Assembly (NCBI GenBank): GCA_021323705.1
Contig: JAJPKL010000011.1
Location: 1 to 64,000, forward strand
DNA from: Nitrososphaerota archaeon
GTDB lineage: Archaea; Thermoproteota; Nitrososphaeria; Nitrososphaerales; Nitrosopumilaceae
DNA: 64,000 nucleotides
Reading direction: 5' to 3'
Shown: positions 24,397-34,946 of the stretch, piece after piece
Layout: each line of letters opens with the position of its first letter
Numbering within the stretch: position 1 is the first letter of the stretch
Program-made: the position numbers and the translations under genes
The notes under the pieces: model-generated
Seen by the model: the letters and a program-made list of their open reading frames with translations, nothing else
Told to the model about the DNA's origin: nothing
Databases searched by the model: none

Positions 24397-25053
24397 ATGT
24401 ATCTATATTGCCAACTCTTCACATCTTGTGCCCTAAAACTAAAGAGGCAGAAAACATCCAAAGGCTTGTTGGACAAAACAGATCCAAGCTATGCGATACA
24501 TGCTATTGCAAAAATCTTTCGAGAATATATTGTTGATGCAAACAGTATGACCTCAGAAGAATCTTACAAACATGCATCGTCAAATCTTGACAAGGTAAAC
24601 TTTTTCCTAAGTGATGTGCCAATTTTTGCACGCTTGATAAGCGGTGAGTATTTCACGGACAAGGCAAACTATTGGACTGCGGGCCTATTCATATCAGCTG
24701 CAATAAACAAGGTAATAAAAGAAAATGAGATTGTAACGCTTGGCTTTCCTATCCTGGGTTTCCCTGTTGATTGCATTGGATACGGACTCAAACGAGGCAA
24801 AATTGCACTACAAGAAAACGCAGGAGACTATCTGGGAGAAGGCATGTCTGGAGGTGAGATCACAATCCAACATAATGCAGGATATTACCTTGGGTATAAC
24901 ATGTCAGGCGGACGCATCATAGTACATGGAAACACAGGTGACCACATCGGCACATACATGTCAGGAGGCATCATAGATATCAAGGGCCAAATTGGTTCAA
25001 TAGCTGGATCTTGCAGAGGCAAAATCTATCATAGAGGAATGTTAGTAAGATAA
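24397..25053 (+). CDS. Stand-alone GXGXG-domain protein
   Basis: Residues about 135-215 form a right-handed beta-helix of GXGXG type, with repeats AGDYLGEGMSGGEITI, AGYYLGYNMSGGRIIV and TGDHIGTYMSGGIIDI. This fold occurs in FwdC (formylmethanofuran dehydrogenase) and in the glutamate synthase C-terminus. The helical N-terminal half is different. TTG codons at 24466 or 24469 are possible starts, with a CCTAAAAC box upstream, giving about 194 residues. No partner subunits of either enzyme are nearby, so the role is open. Confidence 0.7.
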   Translation: MYLYCQLFTSCALKLKRQKTSKGLLDKTDPSYAIHAIAKIFREYIVDANSMTSEESYKHASSNLDKVNFFLSDVPIFARLISGEYFTDKANYWTAGLFISAAINKVIKENEIVTLGFPILGFPVDCIGYGLKRGKIALQENAGDYLGEGMSGGEITIQHNAGYYLGYNMSGGRIIVHGNTGDHIGTYMSGGIIDIKGQIGSIAGSCRGKIYHRGMLVR

Positions 25054-25197
25054 TCTGTGTACAGTTTTACGTACCGTATCTGAGTGTGTGATCATCTTTG
25101 AACATGACTATGTGTTCAGGTTTGAATCACTTAGACTAGGTGTTGCACTCGATCAATCTTGTAACTTATATTCAATGCATTTCACGGAATTTTTAAT

Positions 25198-26178
25198 TTG
25201 AAACAAGTTGTAAAGATGACACCTAATGGTATTGTATCAACTCACAATGACACAACAATCCATCTTGACCCAAAAAAAGGGACTGGAAACGGAATAACAT
25301 TTGTATCGCACGCCCACATAGACCACCTCCACAAACAGAATGGCGGCATAGTTCTCACCTCAAAGCAGACAAGCGAGATTGCCAAGCTTAGAGGGTATGC
25401 GATTGAAAACTATAGTGAAGAGTATGAGAATTTCTCGATGATTGATGCAGGGCACATACTTGGAGCAAAGGGTTTGTTGTTTGGTGATGGAATATTTTAC
25501 ACCGGAGACATTAGCATACGCGAGCGGGCATTCATGAAGGGCGCCAAGGTCCCAAAGTGCAAGGTACTGATAACAGAATGCACATTTGGCATGCCAGAGT
25601 ATGTGTTTCCAAAGATTGAGGATACGGTCAAACGGGTAAATGAGATAATATCTGATTCATATTCTAGAGGAAAACCTGTGATACTTTTGGGCTATGAGCT
25701 TGGAAAAGCTCAGATCCTCTCTTACCTATTCTCGCATTGGGAGCCATACTATCATGATTCCGTCAAGAGAGTAAACGACATTTACAGAAAATTTGGAATT
25801 GGACTGCCTGACTCAAAAGGACACTCGGAGGCAGAAGGTGCAGGGCTTCTTGACAAAAAGCCATGGGTTATGATTGCGCCCAATCTAAGTGGAAAAAACG
25901 CGTTTGTACAGCACATGAAGTCAAGGTATGACGCAATTACCGTAGGGTTTAGCGGATGGGCACAGTCGCCAAGATTTGCGTTTGCAAGACAGCATGATTA
26001 TTCGATTCCACTAAGTGACCACTGCGATTACAACGAGCTGTTACAACTAGTAAAAGACTGCAACCCAGAAAAGATCTATACAGTGCATGGCTTTGTTGAA
26101 GAGTTTGCATCAGACCTTGTAAAGATGGGATATGACGCGCGGCCCCTGACTGAAAATGCCCTTGACGATTACTTTTGA
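25198..26178 (+). CDS. MBL-fold (beta-CASP-like) exonuclease
   Basis: A 326-residue protein of COG1236 type from a TTG start. The metal-binding HAHIDH (38-43) is followed by DAGHILGAKGLLF, YTGDIS, ITECTFGMPEYVFP, and SDHCDYNELL plus YTVHGF near the end. This set occurs in archaeal and bacterial putative exonucleases related to CPSF-73/RNase J, some of them ligase-associated. It overlaps the end of uvrC, which is convergent, by 10 bases. RNA or DNA as substrate cannot be told. Confidence 0.85.
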   Translation: MKQVVKMTPNGIVSTHNDTTIHLDPKKGTGNGITFVSHAHIDHLHKQNGGIVLTSKQTSEIAKLRGYAIENYSEEYENFSMIDAGHILGAKGLLFGDGIFYTGDISIRERAFMKGAKVPKCKVLITECTFGMPEYVFPKIEDTVKRVNEIISDSYSRGKPVILLGYELGKAQILSYLFSHWEPYYHDSVKRVNDIYRKFGIGLPDSKGHSEAEGAGLLDKKPWVMIAPNLSGKNAFVQHMKSRYDAITVGFSGWAQSPRFAFARQHDYSIPLSDHCDYNELLQLVKDCNPEKIYTVHGFVEEFASDLVKMGYDARPLTENALDDYF

Positions 26179-27752
26179 AACTTGCGCAATGCCCTGTTGT
26201 ATGTAACGCCAAACCTGTGAGCCTCATCTCTTGCATGCTGCAAAACTTTGAGTGCAGGACTGCTTTTTGGCAAAATTATTGGACTCTTCATATCTGGATG
26301 GTAGATCTCTTCATTTTCTTTGGCAAGCGATATTATAGGTATTTTTGTTCCAACTGACTTGAGTGCATCCTGTGCTGCGTTTAGCTGGCCGCGACCTCCG
26401 TCAATTAACACAAGGTCTGGCATCTTGGATTTTTCTTCTCGCAGACGCAAGTATCTGCGTTTTACTATCTCGTTTATCATGGCAAAATCATCCCTTCCAG
26501 ATACGGACTTTATCTTGAACTTGCGGTATCCTGACTTGAACGGCTTGCCGTCCACAAGGCATGACATTGAACCTACTGCATAGTCTGCTCCCTGGTTTGA
26601 TATGTCAAAGCACTCTATCCTGGTTGGTATGTGGTCAAGACCCAGTTTTTCTTGCAGCTCCACTACCGAAGGGTCAGCACCCTTTGATAGCACCAAGTCG
26701 ATATTTTTCAAAATGAGATTTATCATCTCCTTGCGCTTGCCTCCTGTTGGAACAACGATGTTTACCTTGATTCCGGCAGTGCGTGAAAATATCTCTTCCA
26801 AGATCTCTTTTCTGTCTGGAATCTCGCTTACAACTATGTACTTTGGAATAGGGTTTGTGGAATAGTACTGTGACAGGAAATTTGAAAAAGAATTGTCGCC
26901 CACAAGATCAAACACAAACTTGTTTCGGTCTTTGATGACACCGCGCGTCTGCCTAAAGCTCATTACATGCGACGTCTGCTCTTTTGTTCTAATTCCAAAA
27001 TATTCCTCATCTGTGTTTTGAACAGTTTCCATCTTTTGTCTTGTCTGCAAGTTCTGCAGCCTCTGCAGTGTCTCGTGAATCTCCTTTGCCCTTTCGTATT
27101 GGAGGTTAGATACGGCTTGTTTCATCTCAGACTCGAGTTTTTTTACAAAATCTCCAAGCCTCTGTTTTCCTTTCAGAATTGAATCCAATTCCGCAACATG
27201 TTCTGGATATCTCTTGCGCCCTTTCTCAAATTGACACGGTGCTTCGCAGTTGCCTAGGTGGTATTCAAGGCAGGCCTCTTTTGGAAGCCTCTTGCATATT
27301 CTTATCTTGAATGTCTTTCTTAGAAGCCCAATTGAGAGCATCTTTGAGCTACCATGCGTAAACGGTCCGTATACCTTGCCTCCTCCGAGAAACTCGCCTG
27401 TTCTTGTTCTTCTTGCAACCATGAGGCGGGGAAATTCTTCGTTTGTGATTCTCAGGTAGGTGTACCTCTGTTGGTCTTTGAGCTCGATGTTGTAGGGAGG
27501 CCTGTACCGCTTTATCATGTTGGACTCTAGCAGAAAGGCTTCTTCCTCGTTGTCGGTTAGGACAAACTCGATATCATGTATCTTTTCAACGAGTTTCTGG
27601 GTTTTGTAGTTTTGATTTTTTACAAAGTAAGACCTTACCCTATTTTTGAGATTTTTTGCTTTTCCTATGTAGAGTATTGCACCGCCAGAATCTTTCATTA
27701 TGTAGATTCCGGAATGGGGAGGAATGCTTAGTTTTGATATATCAAGTGCCAT
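26169..27752 (-). CDS. uvrC: Excinuclease ABC subunit C without C-terminal HhH domain
   Basis: Start at [20 protein letters not shown] (27752), overlapping the end of uvrA by 11 bases. It has 527 residues. The N-terminal GIY-YIG nuclease (GIY 15-17, YIG 28-30) makes the 3' cut. A Cys-rich part (CLEYHLGNCEAPCQF) and a UVR motif (about 185-220) follow, then the RNase H-like 5' nuclease (RIECFDISN, LVLIDGGRGQL, ARDEAHRF). The protein stops at RALRKFQK, where bacterial UvrC usually continues with a tandem HhH domain. Confidence 0.94.
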   Translation of the reverse strand: MALDISKLSIPPHSGIYIMKDSGGAILYIGKAKNLKNRVRSYFVKNQNYKTQKLVEKIHDIEFVLTDNEEEAFLLESNMIKRYRPPYNIELKDQQRYTYLRITNEEFPRLMVARRTRTGEFLGGGKVYGPFTHGSSKMLSIGLLRKTFKIRICKRLPKEACLEYHLGNCEAPCQFEKGRKRYPEHVAELDSILKGKQRLGDFVKKLESEMKQAVSNLQYERAKEIHETLQRLQNLQTRQKMETVQNTDEEYFGIRTKEQTSHVMSFRQTRGVIKDRNKFVFDLVGDNSFSNFLSQYYSTNPIPKYIVVSEIPDRKEILEEIFSRTAGIKVNIVVPTGGKRKEMINLILKNIDLVLSKGADPSVVELQEKLGLDHIPTRIECFDISNQGADYAVGSMSCLVDGKPFKSGYRKFKIKSVSGRDDFAMINEIVKRRYLRLREEKSKMPDLVLIDGGRGQLNAAQDALKSVGTKIPIISLAKENEEIYHPDMKSPIILPKSSPALKVLQHARDEAHRFGVTYNRALRKFQK

Positions 27753-30561
27753 CTCTAAGCAAGGGTTTGAGGTACTGCCCTGTGTAGCTCTTGGGATTTT
27801 GTGCAACTTGCAGTGGAGTGCCTGCTGCTATTACAGTTCCTCCGCCGTGACCCCCCTCTGGGCCCAAGTCGATTATCCAGTCAGAGTTTTTTATCACATC
27901 CATGTTGTGTTCTATTATTATGACGGTATTTCCCAAGTTGACAAGCCTGTTGAGCACCTCAAGCAATTTCTGGACGTCTGCAAAATGCAGCCCAGTTGTT
28001 GGCTCGTCCAAGATGTAAAGCGTCCTGCCGGTATCTCTTTTTGACAATTCGGAGGCAAGCTTTACTCTTTGTGCCTCGCCGCCTGACAGTGTAGTTGCAG
28101 GCTGGCCAAGCTTGATGTATCCAAGGCCTACGTCTGCTATGGTTTGAAGCTTTCTCTGAATTGCTGGAATGTTTTCAAAAAATTCAAGCGCTTCGTCAAC
28201 TGTCATTGCAAGCACGTCAGAAATGTTTTTGCCCTTGTATAGCACTGCCAAAGTCTCAGAGTTGTATCTTTTTCCCTTGCACTCGTCACATACTACGTAA
28301 ACATCTGAGAGAAACTGCATCTCTATTTTTTTTACACCGTCTCCTTCACATGCAAAGCATCTCCCGTCTGCAACATTAAACGAGAACTGACCAGGTGTGT
28401 ATCCGCGCTCTTTTGAGATCTCTGTATTTGCATAAAGTTCACGGATTGGGGTAAACGCGCCTATATACGTGGCAGGGTTTGAGCGGGGCGTTCTTCCTAT
28501 TGGCGACTGGTCTATCCCAATCACCTTGTCTATATTTTCAAGACCGTCAATTTTTTTGTGCTTTCCAGGTCTTTCAATCGAGCCGTAGAAATGCGATGCA
28601 AGTGCAGTAAACAATATGTCGTTTACAAGTGTCGACTTGCCAGAGCCTGAGACTCCTGTAACGCATATCATAAGCCCGAGGGGGAACTCGACGTCAATAT
28701 TTTTGAGGTTGTTCTCAGACGCTCCTCTTACTGTCAGCTTGCCAGACTGGTTGCGGGTCTTTTTTGCAAGTTTTATGGCGTTGTGGTTGCGCAGATACTG
28801 GCCTGTGACTGACTCTCTACTTTTTTGAATGCCGTCTACAGTTCCCGAATAAACTAGATTTCCCCCATGGACTCCTGCACCCGGGCCCAAGTCCAAGATC
28901 CAGTCCGAATTACGCATAACTTCCTCATCATGCTCCACTACAAGTATTGTATTTCCAAGGTCTCTTAGCTTAAGCAGCGTCTTGATGAGCTTTGCATTGT
29001 CCCTCTGATGCAGGCCGATTGTAGGCTCGTCTAAGACATAGAGCACTCCTGTTAGGTTTGAGCCTATCTGTGTTGCAAGCCTTATTCTCTGAGACTCGCC
29101 TCCTGAAAGCGTGGCGCTGACCCTGTTTAGTGTAAGATAGTTCAGTCCGACATTTTTCAAAAACTCTAGCCTTGAGAGAACCTCTTTGAGAATAGATTTT
29201 GCAATGTACTTTTCAGTATCAGTAAGTGTTAGGTTGCTAAAAAACTCGTAACAAGAATCAATTGACAAGTCGCAGACGTCCATGATTGATTTAGAATTTA
29301 TCAATACTGCAAGAGCCTCATTTCGCAACCTTCTGCCCTTGCAAAAGTTGCACGGCGTTTCCCGCATGAACTTGCTGAGCTCTTCTCGTTTTGACTCTGA
29401 ATCAGTCTCGGCAAAATTTTTCTGCAAGCTTGGAATCACGCCGCTGAAGGTGTTTGTGTACTGCCACCTCGAGTCTGTGGTTTGTGCCTCGTAGGAGAAC
29501 TGTACAAGCTCATCTGTGCCATAAAGTATCACGCTGAGCTGTCGTGGAGTCATTTTATTTATTGGAGTCATCAAGTCAAAGCCAAACTTTTTTCCAACAT
29601 CTCGCAGTGTTTGTCTCCTAAAGGACGAGAACCTGCCTGACCACGGTATTATTGCACCATCGAGAATGGATTTTGACTTGTCAGGGATGAGAAGGTCTGG
29701 GTCAAACTCCATCTTTACGCCAAGTCCATGGCATGTCTTGCACGCTCCAAAAGGCGAGTTAAATGAAAATGCCCTGGGCTCAAGCTCTCCTATTGTGAGC
29801 CCACAGTGGGGGCACGCATTATTTTGGGAAAAGATCTTTTCTTTGCCGTTGAGCACCATGACTGTTCCCTTGCTTGCTTTTGTCGCAGTCTGGATTGATT
29901 CAAAGAGCCTGCTTTTTTCTTCCCACGATGCCTTGAGTCTGTCTACTACGATCTCTATGTTATGCCACTTTTGTTTGTCAAGTGTTGGAATCTCGCCATT
30001 TAGCTCAATGACGTCTCCGTCCACTCTGATTCTTGAATATCCCAGTTTTTTTACCTGTTCGAACAATTTTTCATAAGTGCCTTTCTTTCTCTGTATAAGC
30101 GGGGCAAGAATCATTATCTTTTGACCTTCTGATTCCTTGAGAATTGATTCGCAGATGGATTCTACCGACTGGTTTGATATCTTTCTGCCACACTTGGGGC
30201 AGTGAGGTATTCCTATTCTGGCATAAAGCAATCTTAGGTAATCGTAAATCTCAGTTATTGTACCAACGGTTGACCTTGGGTTCTTGCTTGTGGTCTTTTG
30301 CTGAATTGATATCGCAGGGGAGAGTCCTTCAATGGAATCAACGTCTGGCTTGTCCATCATCTCCAAGAACTGTCTTGCATAGGCAGAAAGGGATTCCACA
30401 TACCTTCGCTGACCCTCTGCATAAATTGTATCAAAGGCAAGTGTAGATTTGCCAGACCCAGAAAGCCCAGTTATCACTACGAGATTGTTTTTTGGAATCT
30501 CAAGATTGATATTTTTTAGGTTGTGGTGCCTTGCACCGCGAATTATCAGTTTGTCGTTCAT
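27742..30561 (-). CDS. uvrA: Excinuclease ABC subunit A
   Basis: A 939-residue double ABC ATPase that recognises DNA damage with UvrB. Walker A motifs: GLSGSGKST near residue 32 and GVSGSGKST near 640. Two ABC signatures, [10 protein letters not shown] and [10 protein letters not shown], are visible, and zinc modules [13 protein letters not shown] and CFACEGDG. Its ATG overlaps the uvrB stop by four bases and its end overlaps uvrC. Length and motifs are those of a complete protein. Confidence 0.97.
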   Translation of the reverse strand: MNDKLIIRGARHHNLKNINLEIPKNNLVVITGLSGSGKSTLAFDTIYAEGQRRYVESLSAYARQFLEMMDKPDVDSIEGLSPAISIQQKTTSKNPRSTVGTITEIYDYLRLLYARIGIPHCPKCGRKISNQSVESICESILKESEGQKIMILAPLIQRKKGTYEKLFEQVKKLGYSRIRVDGDVIELNGEIPTLDKQKWHNIEIVVDRLKASWEEKSRLFESIQTATKASKGTVMVLNGKEKIFSQNNACPHCGLTIGELEPRAFSFNSPFGACKTCHGLGVKMEFDPDLLIPDKSKSILDGAIIPWSGRFSSFRRQTLRDVGKKFGFDLMTPINKMTPRQLSVILYGTDELVQFSYEAQTTDSRWQYTNTFSGVIPSLQKNFAETDSESKREELSKFMRETPCNFCKGRRLRNEALAVLINSKSIMDVCDLSIDSCYEFFSNLTLTDTEKYIAKSILKEVLSRLEFLKNVGLNYLTLNRVSATLSGGESQRIRLATQIGSNLTGVLYVLDEPTIGLHQRDNAKLIKTLLKLRDLGNTILVVEHDEEVMRNSDWILDLGPGAGVHGGNLVYSGTVDGIQKSRESVTGQYLRNHNAIKLAKKTRNQSGKLTVRGASENNLKNIDVEFPLGLMICVTGVSGSGKSTLVNDILFTALASHFYGSIERPGKHKKIDGLENIDKVIGIDQSPIGRTPRSNPATYIGAFTPIRELYANTEISKERGYTPGQFSFNVADGRCFACEGDGVKKIEMQFLSDVYVVCDECKGKRYNSETLAVLYKGKNISDVLAMTVDEALEFFENIPAIQRKLQTIADVGLGYIKLGQPATTLSGGEAQRVKLASELSKRDTGRTLYILDEPTTGLHFADVQKLLEVLNRLVNLGNTVIIIEHNMDVIKNSDWIIDLGPEGGHGGGTVIAAGTPLQVAQNPKSYTGQYLKPLLRDGT

Positions 30562-32495
30562 TTTGCTAGTTCTTTTTGAATTCTTGTCAGTTTGTCTCTA
30601 TATTCTATTGCTCGCTCAAAGTCAAGCTCTTCGGCAAATCTCTTCATTGCAGATTCAAGCTCAATTGCATACACCTCAAGGTCATGGCGCGACATGTGTT
30701 TTACCTCGTCTAACTCTACTGTCTGCTTGGGTATTGCCTTGATGATAGTAGTTGGAGTAATTCCCATCTTCTTGTTGTACTCTAGCTGCTTTTTGCGTCT
30801 TCTTTCCGTTTCAAGCGTTGCAAGCTTCATTGATTCAGTAGTGGTATCTGCATACATTATGACAGAGCCGTCCACATTTCTTGCGGCACGGCCAAAGGTC
30901 TGAATAAGGCTTGTGACATTTCTGAGAAATCCCTCCTTGTCTGCATCAAGGATTGCAACAAGGGAGACCTCTGGAATGTCAAGCCCTTCACGAAGAAGGT
31001 TTATGCCTACCATTACGTCAAACTCGCCAAGCCTCAACTGCCTGATAAGCTCAGTTCGTTGGAGGTTTTCAATCTCAGAGTGGAGGTATCGCACCTTTAC
31101 CTTGTGCTTTGAGAGGTACTCTGCCAAATCTTCGGCCATTCGCTTTGTTAAAGTGGTCACAAGAACTCGCTGGTTCTTTTCTACACGCTTGTTTATCTCA
31201 GATACTAGGTCGTCCATCTGATTTTCGGTCTTTCTTACTTCTACCTTGGGGTCCACAAGTCCTGTCGGCCTGACAAGCTGCTCTACTATTTGAAAACTTT
31301 TCTTTCGTTCATACTCGCCTGGCGTTGCAGATACAAAGATTGTATTTTTGACATATTTTTCAAACTCGTCAAACTTTAACGGCCTGTTGTCAAAAGCGCT
31401 TGTAAGTCTAAAACCATAATCTATCAAAGATTTCTTTCTGGTGTGATCACCGTTGTACATGCTGTGCAGCTGGGGAAGTGTTACGTGGGACTCGTCTATT
31501 ACAAGCAAAAAGTCGTCACCAAAAAAGTCAAGGAGGCAAAATGGCGGCTCGCCTGGTAGTCTCCCATCGAAATGTCTTGAATAATTCTCAATTCCAGAAC
31601 AATATCCAAGCTCTTCTATCATCTCCAAATCATACTTTGTTCTCATCTCAAGTCTTTGGCGCTCAAGCTCTGGCAGCTCGCGAAGCCTCTCTTTGAGCTC
31701 TACTCGTATAGATTCGGTTGCCTTCTTTCTAACGTCTGCTGCAACAAGATAGTGCTTTGCTGGATAAATCTTGATTTTTGATATCTGTTTTTTTTCTTTG
31801 AGCGAGACGGGGTCGCAGATTGATATCTTTTCAATATCGTCTCCAAATATGGAAATTCTAACAATGGAATCAGAATATGCCGGTATGACATCAATGGTAT
31901 CTCCTTTTATCCTAAATCTGCCTGGTGCAAGCTCAGTATCGTTTCTTTCATACCTTGCATTGACAAGCTGTTTTATCAGTGAGCCACGACTCGACTCAGT
32001 TCCTTTTTCAACTGTGATTGACATTACCTCCCAGTCGCGGGGAGAGCCAAGTGAGTATATGCAAGAAACTGTTGCAACTATGATAGTTGGCTCACCTGAG
32101 AGAAGCATCGCAGTTGCCTCAAGCCTCATCTTTTCAATCTTTTCGTTGATTTGGGTGTCTTTTTCTATGTAGGTGTCAGTTTGCGGTATGTAGCTTTCGG
32201 GCTGATAGTAGTCGTAATAGCTTACAAAATAACCAACATTGTTTTTTGGAAAGAACTGCTTGAGCTCAGAATACAATTGAGCTGCTAGCGTCTTGTTGTG
32301 GGAAATGACAAGGGTGTTTTTGCCAGTCCTTTGAACCGCGTTGGCTATTGTAAATGTCTTGCCGCTGCCTGTTACCCCAAGAAGCGTCTGAATCTTTTTC
32401 TTTCTTATTCCTTCAACCAGAGTTTCTATTGCCTGAGGCTGATCTCCTGTTGGTGCAAAGTCTGATATTATTTCAAAGGTTGGATTTTGTAGCAA
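30558..32495 (-). CDS. uvrB: Excinuclease ABC subunit B
   Basis: A 645-residue helicase-like damage-verifying subunit. Motif I is [15 protein letters not shown], followed by the beta-hairpin region [30 protein letters not shown] and the C-terminal UVR motif ([22 protein letters not shown]), which binds UvrC. It is first in the uvrB-uvrA-uvrC operon. A complete bacterial-type set is found only in some archaea and points to old gene transfer. Confidence 0.97.
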   Translation of the reverse strand: MLQNPTFEIISDFAPTGDQPQAIETLVEGIRKKKIQTLLGVTGSGKTFTIANAVQRTGKNTLVISHNKTLAAQLYSELKQFFPKNNVGYFVSYYDYYQPESYIPQTDTYIEKDTQINEKIEKMRLEATAMLLSGEPTIIVATVSCIYSLGSPRDWEVMSITVEKGTESSRGSLIKQLVNARYERNDTELAPGRFRIKGDTIDVIPAYSDSIVRISIFGDDIEKISICDPVSLKEKKQISKIKIYPAKHYLVAADVRKKATESIRVELKERLRELPELERQRLEMRTKYDLEMIEELGYCSGIENYSRHFDGRLPGEPPFCLLDFFGDDFLLVIDESHVTLPQLHSMYNGDHTRKKSLIDYGFRLTSAFDNRPLKFDEFEKYVKNTIFVSATPGEYERKKSFQIVEQLVRPTGLVDPKVEVRKTENQMDDLVSEINKRVEKNQRVLVTTLTKRMAEDLAEYLSKHKVKVRYLHSEIENLQRTELIRQLRLGEFDVMVGINLLREGLDIPEVSLVAILDADKEGFLRNVTSLIQTFGRAARNVDGSVIMYADTTTESMKLATLETERRRKKQLEYNKKMGITPTTIIKAIPKQTVELDEVKHMSRHDLEVYAIELESAMKRFAEELDFERAIEYRDKLTRIQKELAK

Positions 32496-32594
32496 GATGG
32501 TTCTTTTTTAGCCGAATCCTAACTAAAACTTTGAGTTCTCTTTGTTATTGACTAGATATGTACAGCACAAACTGCATCTGTGTCATCGTATGTG

Positions 32595-33227
32595 TTACCA
32601 GCTTGGCTCTTCTGATACTGCAAGGCCGTCTTTTGTCTCTTTTATGCCCATAGTTTTTACAGTATTTCTTGCTGTAGGCAAGTTTCTCTCAAGAATCAGC
32701 CTTGCTAGTTCAAGCCGCGTCTTTTTGTCCAAGTGCTGCCCTATCTTGTACTTGCCGCGCATTGTTTGCGGAGTTACCTTGATTATGGCAACCTCGTCTA
32801 CCACACGCATCTCAGGCCTTATCTTCTCGTATCTTCCCTCTGGCTGGTATTTTTCCATAAGCGAGTTGAGCGCAAATGCTTTTTCATTTTTGTCAGTCAC
32901 CAAGATGCCAGTCCCCTTGATCACCACGCTTATGTAAAGCGTGTCTGCCTGTGATGCATCAGTTGGATGGCTAAAGTATGAGGGCAGAAACTCTAGGCTT
33001 TGGTCCACCTCAAAGCCCACCTTTGAATTCCTTGCAATGTTTTCAAGCTTTTCCCCTTTGATGTGTGAGTGCATGTATATGGCATCTTTTGTATACACAA
33101 AGTTCATTGGAATTATTTGCGGATACCCATCCTTGTCTATGCTGCAAATCCTGCCTGTTTCTTGGCTGTTTAGAAATTCGATGATTTTTTCTCTTGATTT
33201 TATTTCCAGTCTTCCAAGCAGTTGCAT
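32595..33227 (-). CDS. FMN/F420-binding split-barrel protein (PPOX family)
   Basis: A 210-residue protein. The N-terminal barrel has LNSQETGRICSIDKDGYPQI, IPMNFVYTKDAIYMHSH and GEKLENIARNSKVGFEV, the pattern of pyridoxamine-phosphate-oxidase-like flavin or F420 binding proteins. The C-terminal 60 residues are helical and basic (KKTRLELARLILERNL). Such proteins reduce small molecules or store flavin. The substrate is not known. It lies about 100 bases upstream of uvrB on the same strand. Confidence 0.8.
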   Translation of the reverse strand: MQLLGRLEIKSREKIIEFLNSQETGRICSIDKDGYPQIIPMNFVYTKDAIYMHSHIKGEKLENIARNSKVGFEVDQSLEFLPSYFSHPTDASQADTLYISVVIKGTGILVTDKNEKAFALNSLMEKYQPEGRYEKIRPEMRVVDEVAIIKVTPQTMRGKYKIGQHLDKKTRLELARLILERNLPTARNTVKTMGIKETKDGLAVSEEPSW

Positions 33228-33300
33228 AGTTTAGATTCTCAAAGTTAGTATTTTTGCGTATGGATTAATAGTTAAATTGGGGCAAGTGCCCTCACTTGGC

Positions 33301-33711
33301 ATGAAATCTGCAGCCGATCAATCAAACATTCGGGCATTTTTACTAATTGGCTCATCTGTTGCAGGATTTTCAAGTTTTGTGTACAACTTGTTTGGAAACA
33401 CGATACCCTCTGTCTTTTGGGTTCACCTCAAAGAGATCGGTGCCGCACTGATAATGATAGCAGTCTTTGTGTTTGCTGTCGCATGGCTGCTCAAGGCAAA
33501 GCCTCACAAAAAACCCCAGAGATATCTAATCAAGGTCTTTGACGTATTTGGCCAAGAGTTTGCACTAGACGGAATACGAACTGAGTTCAAGACTCATGAT
33601 GTGGCATGGAGCTTTATGAAAAATTACAAAAAATCCTATCCCATGTACAACTTTGCTCTAGTGTCTGATCTGCCAAACTCTGAAAGAATGACCATTTTCA
33701 GATATCTGTAA
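33301..33711 (+). CDS. Two-TM membrane protein
   Basis: ATG at 33301 is preferred over an in-frame TTG at 33277; an ATTAATAG stretch near 33264 may be the TATA box. It has 136 residues: hydrophobic segments at about 12-30 (AFLLIGSSVAGFSSFVYNLF) and 45-62 (IGAALIMIAVFVFAVAWLL), then a basic cytoplasmic domain (QRYLIKVFDVFGQEFALDG) with a beta-alpha pattern. No known family is recognised. Confidence 0.6.
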   Translation: MKSAADQSNIRAFLLIGSSVAGFSSFVYNLFGNTIPSVFWVHLKEIGAALIMIAVFVFAVAWLLKAKPHKKPQRYLIKVFDVFGQEFALDGIRTEFKTHDVAWSFMKNYKKSYPMYNFALVSDLPNSERMTIFRYL

Positions 33712-33725
33712 AATATATCTGCAGG

Positions 33726-34811
33726 TTACTTTCTTGGGTTGTTCTGATCCTTAAAGTATGGCAATATGGTGGAGGCAAACTTGTCTATAGAGCCAAAGTA
33801 GCCAGAACCCCAGAATCTTACAATAAAGTGATTTACTCCAGCTTTTATGAACCTCTCAAAGACTGGAATGATATCGTCTGGTGTTCCCATGCCTATTGAG
33901 GAGCGAGCCACCTTGTCAGGTATTGTCTGGGCTGCTTCTCTCATCTTTACTATCCACTCTTGGTTTGACATTGAATATTCTGTAAAGTATTTCTTGAAAT
34001 CAAAGCCTGCAACGTCTTTTATGCCATGCACCTTGAGAACTTCTGGTTTGAACAAGCTGACCTTTACAGCATTTTTCATCTTTGCCCATGCTACCTCTGC
34101 ATCATCTGAAAAGTAAACGTCGATATCTACGCCATATTGGAAGTTTGAAGCATCTCTTCCGTTTTCTTTCATGGATTGCTTGATTGCCTTGACATGCTCT
34201 TCGTAAAGTTCTGGCGTATATCCAATTGGAATCCAACCGTCTCCATACTTTCCACAGAGAGCAAGAGTTCTTGGTGCACCTGCTGCCATGTAAATTGGAG
34301 GATGGGGACTTCGTATTGGTTTTGCCTGCAGACAAGCTTCTTCAAGCTGATAAAACTCACCGTTGAAACTTACTCGATGTTCGGGAGACGAACCAAAAAG
34401 TAACTTGATTACTTGGAGTTGTTCTTCAAACCTCCCTACTGGCTTGTCCCACTGGATCTTGAACTCTTTGATGTTCTGGGCCTCACCTGCGCCGATTCCA
34501 AGAGTTCCTCTTCCGTGTGAAACTCTATCAAGTGTAATGGTAGCTAGTGCAATGTTTGATGGATGTCGTCTTACTGCATCTGTTACACAGGTTCCAAGCT
34601 CGACCTTACTTGTTATGGAAGCGATGGCAGAAAGCATAACCCATGGGTCATTTACTATGGCATGGTTCCATTGAGGTACGTTACTGTGGTCCATGTACCA
34701 TATAGAATCATAGCCCACCTTGTCAGCAAGTACACATGCTGTTAGGATCTGATCTTCTGTTAGCCCAAGTCGAGCCACATTCAACCCCTGTTGAATTCCA
34801 AACTTGATCAT
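33726..34811 (-). CDS. F420-dependent luciferase-like (LLM class) oxidoreductase
   Basis: A 361-residue TIM-barrel protein. Typical LLM features: the start IKFGIQQGLNVARLGLTEDQ, YDSIWYMDHSNVPQW, KVELGTCVTDAVRRHPSNIA, RGTLGIGAGEAQN and PPIYMAAGAPRTLALCGKYG. These match F420-dependent enzymes such as Mer and F420 dehydrogenases better than bacterial luciferase. The likely reaction is hydride transfer to or from F420; the substrate is not known. Confidence 0.85.
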   Translation of the reverse strand: MIKFGIQQGLNVARLGLTEDQILTACVLADKVGYDSIWYMDHSNVPQWNHAIVNDPWVMLSAIASITSKVELGTCVTDAVRRHPSNIALATITLDRVSHGRGTLGIGAGEAQNIKEFKIQWDKPVGRFEEQLQVIKLLFGSSPEHRVSFNGEFYQLEEACLQAKPIRSPHPPIYMAAGAPRTLALCGKYGDGWIPIGYTPELYEEHVKAIKQSMKENGRDASNFQYGVDIDVYFSDDAEVAWAKMKNAVKVSLFKPEVLKVHGIKDVAGFDFKKYFTEYSMSNQEWIVKMREAAQTIPDKVARSSIGMGTPDDIIPVFERFIKAGVNHFIVRFWGSGYFGSIDKFASTILPYFKDQNNPRK

Positions 34812-34946
34812 TTTATTTGAAACCTATTGCAATTTGGTCATTAAGAAGCGCTATTTAAGTTTAGTAAAAAGATGGTAAATGCTACATTTGGTGGTCCAAA
34901 TGGAAACAAAATTTGGAAAGGATACATGTGAATTGGATTTTGCCCT

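Noticed and set aside
29666-30076. 136-codon plus-strand frame inside uvrA
   Set aside because: Shadow of a strongly conserved uvrA region; no motif of its own.
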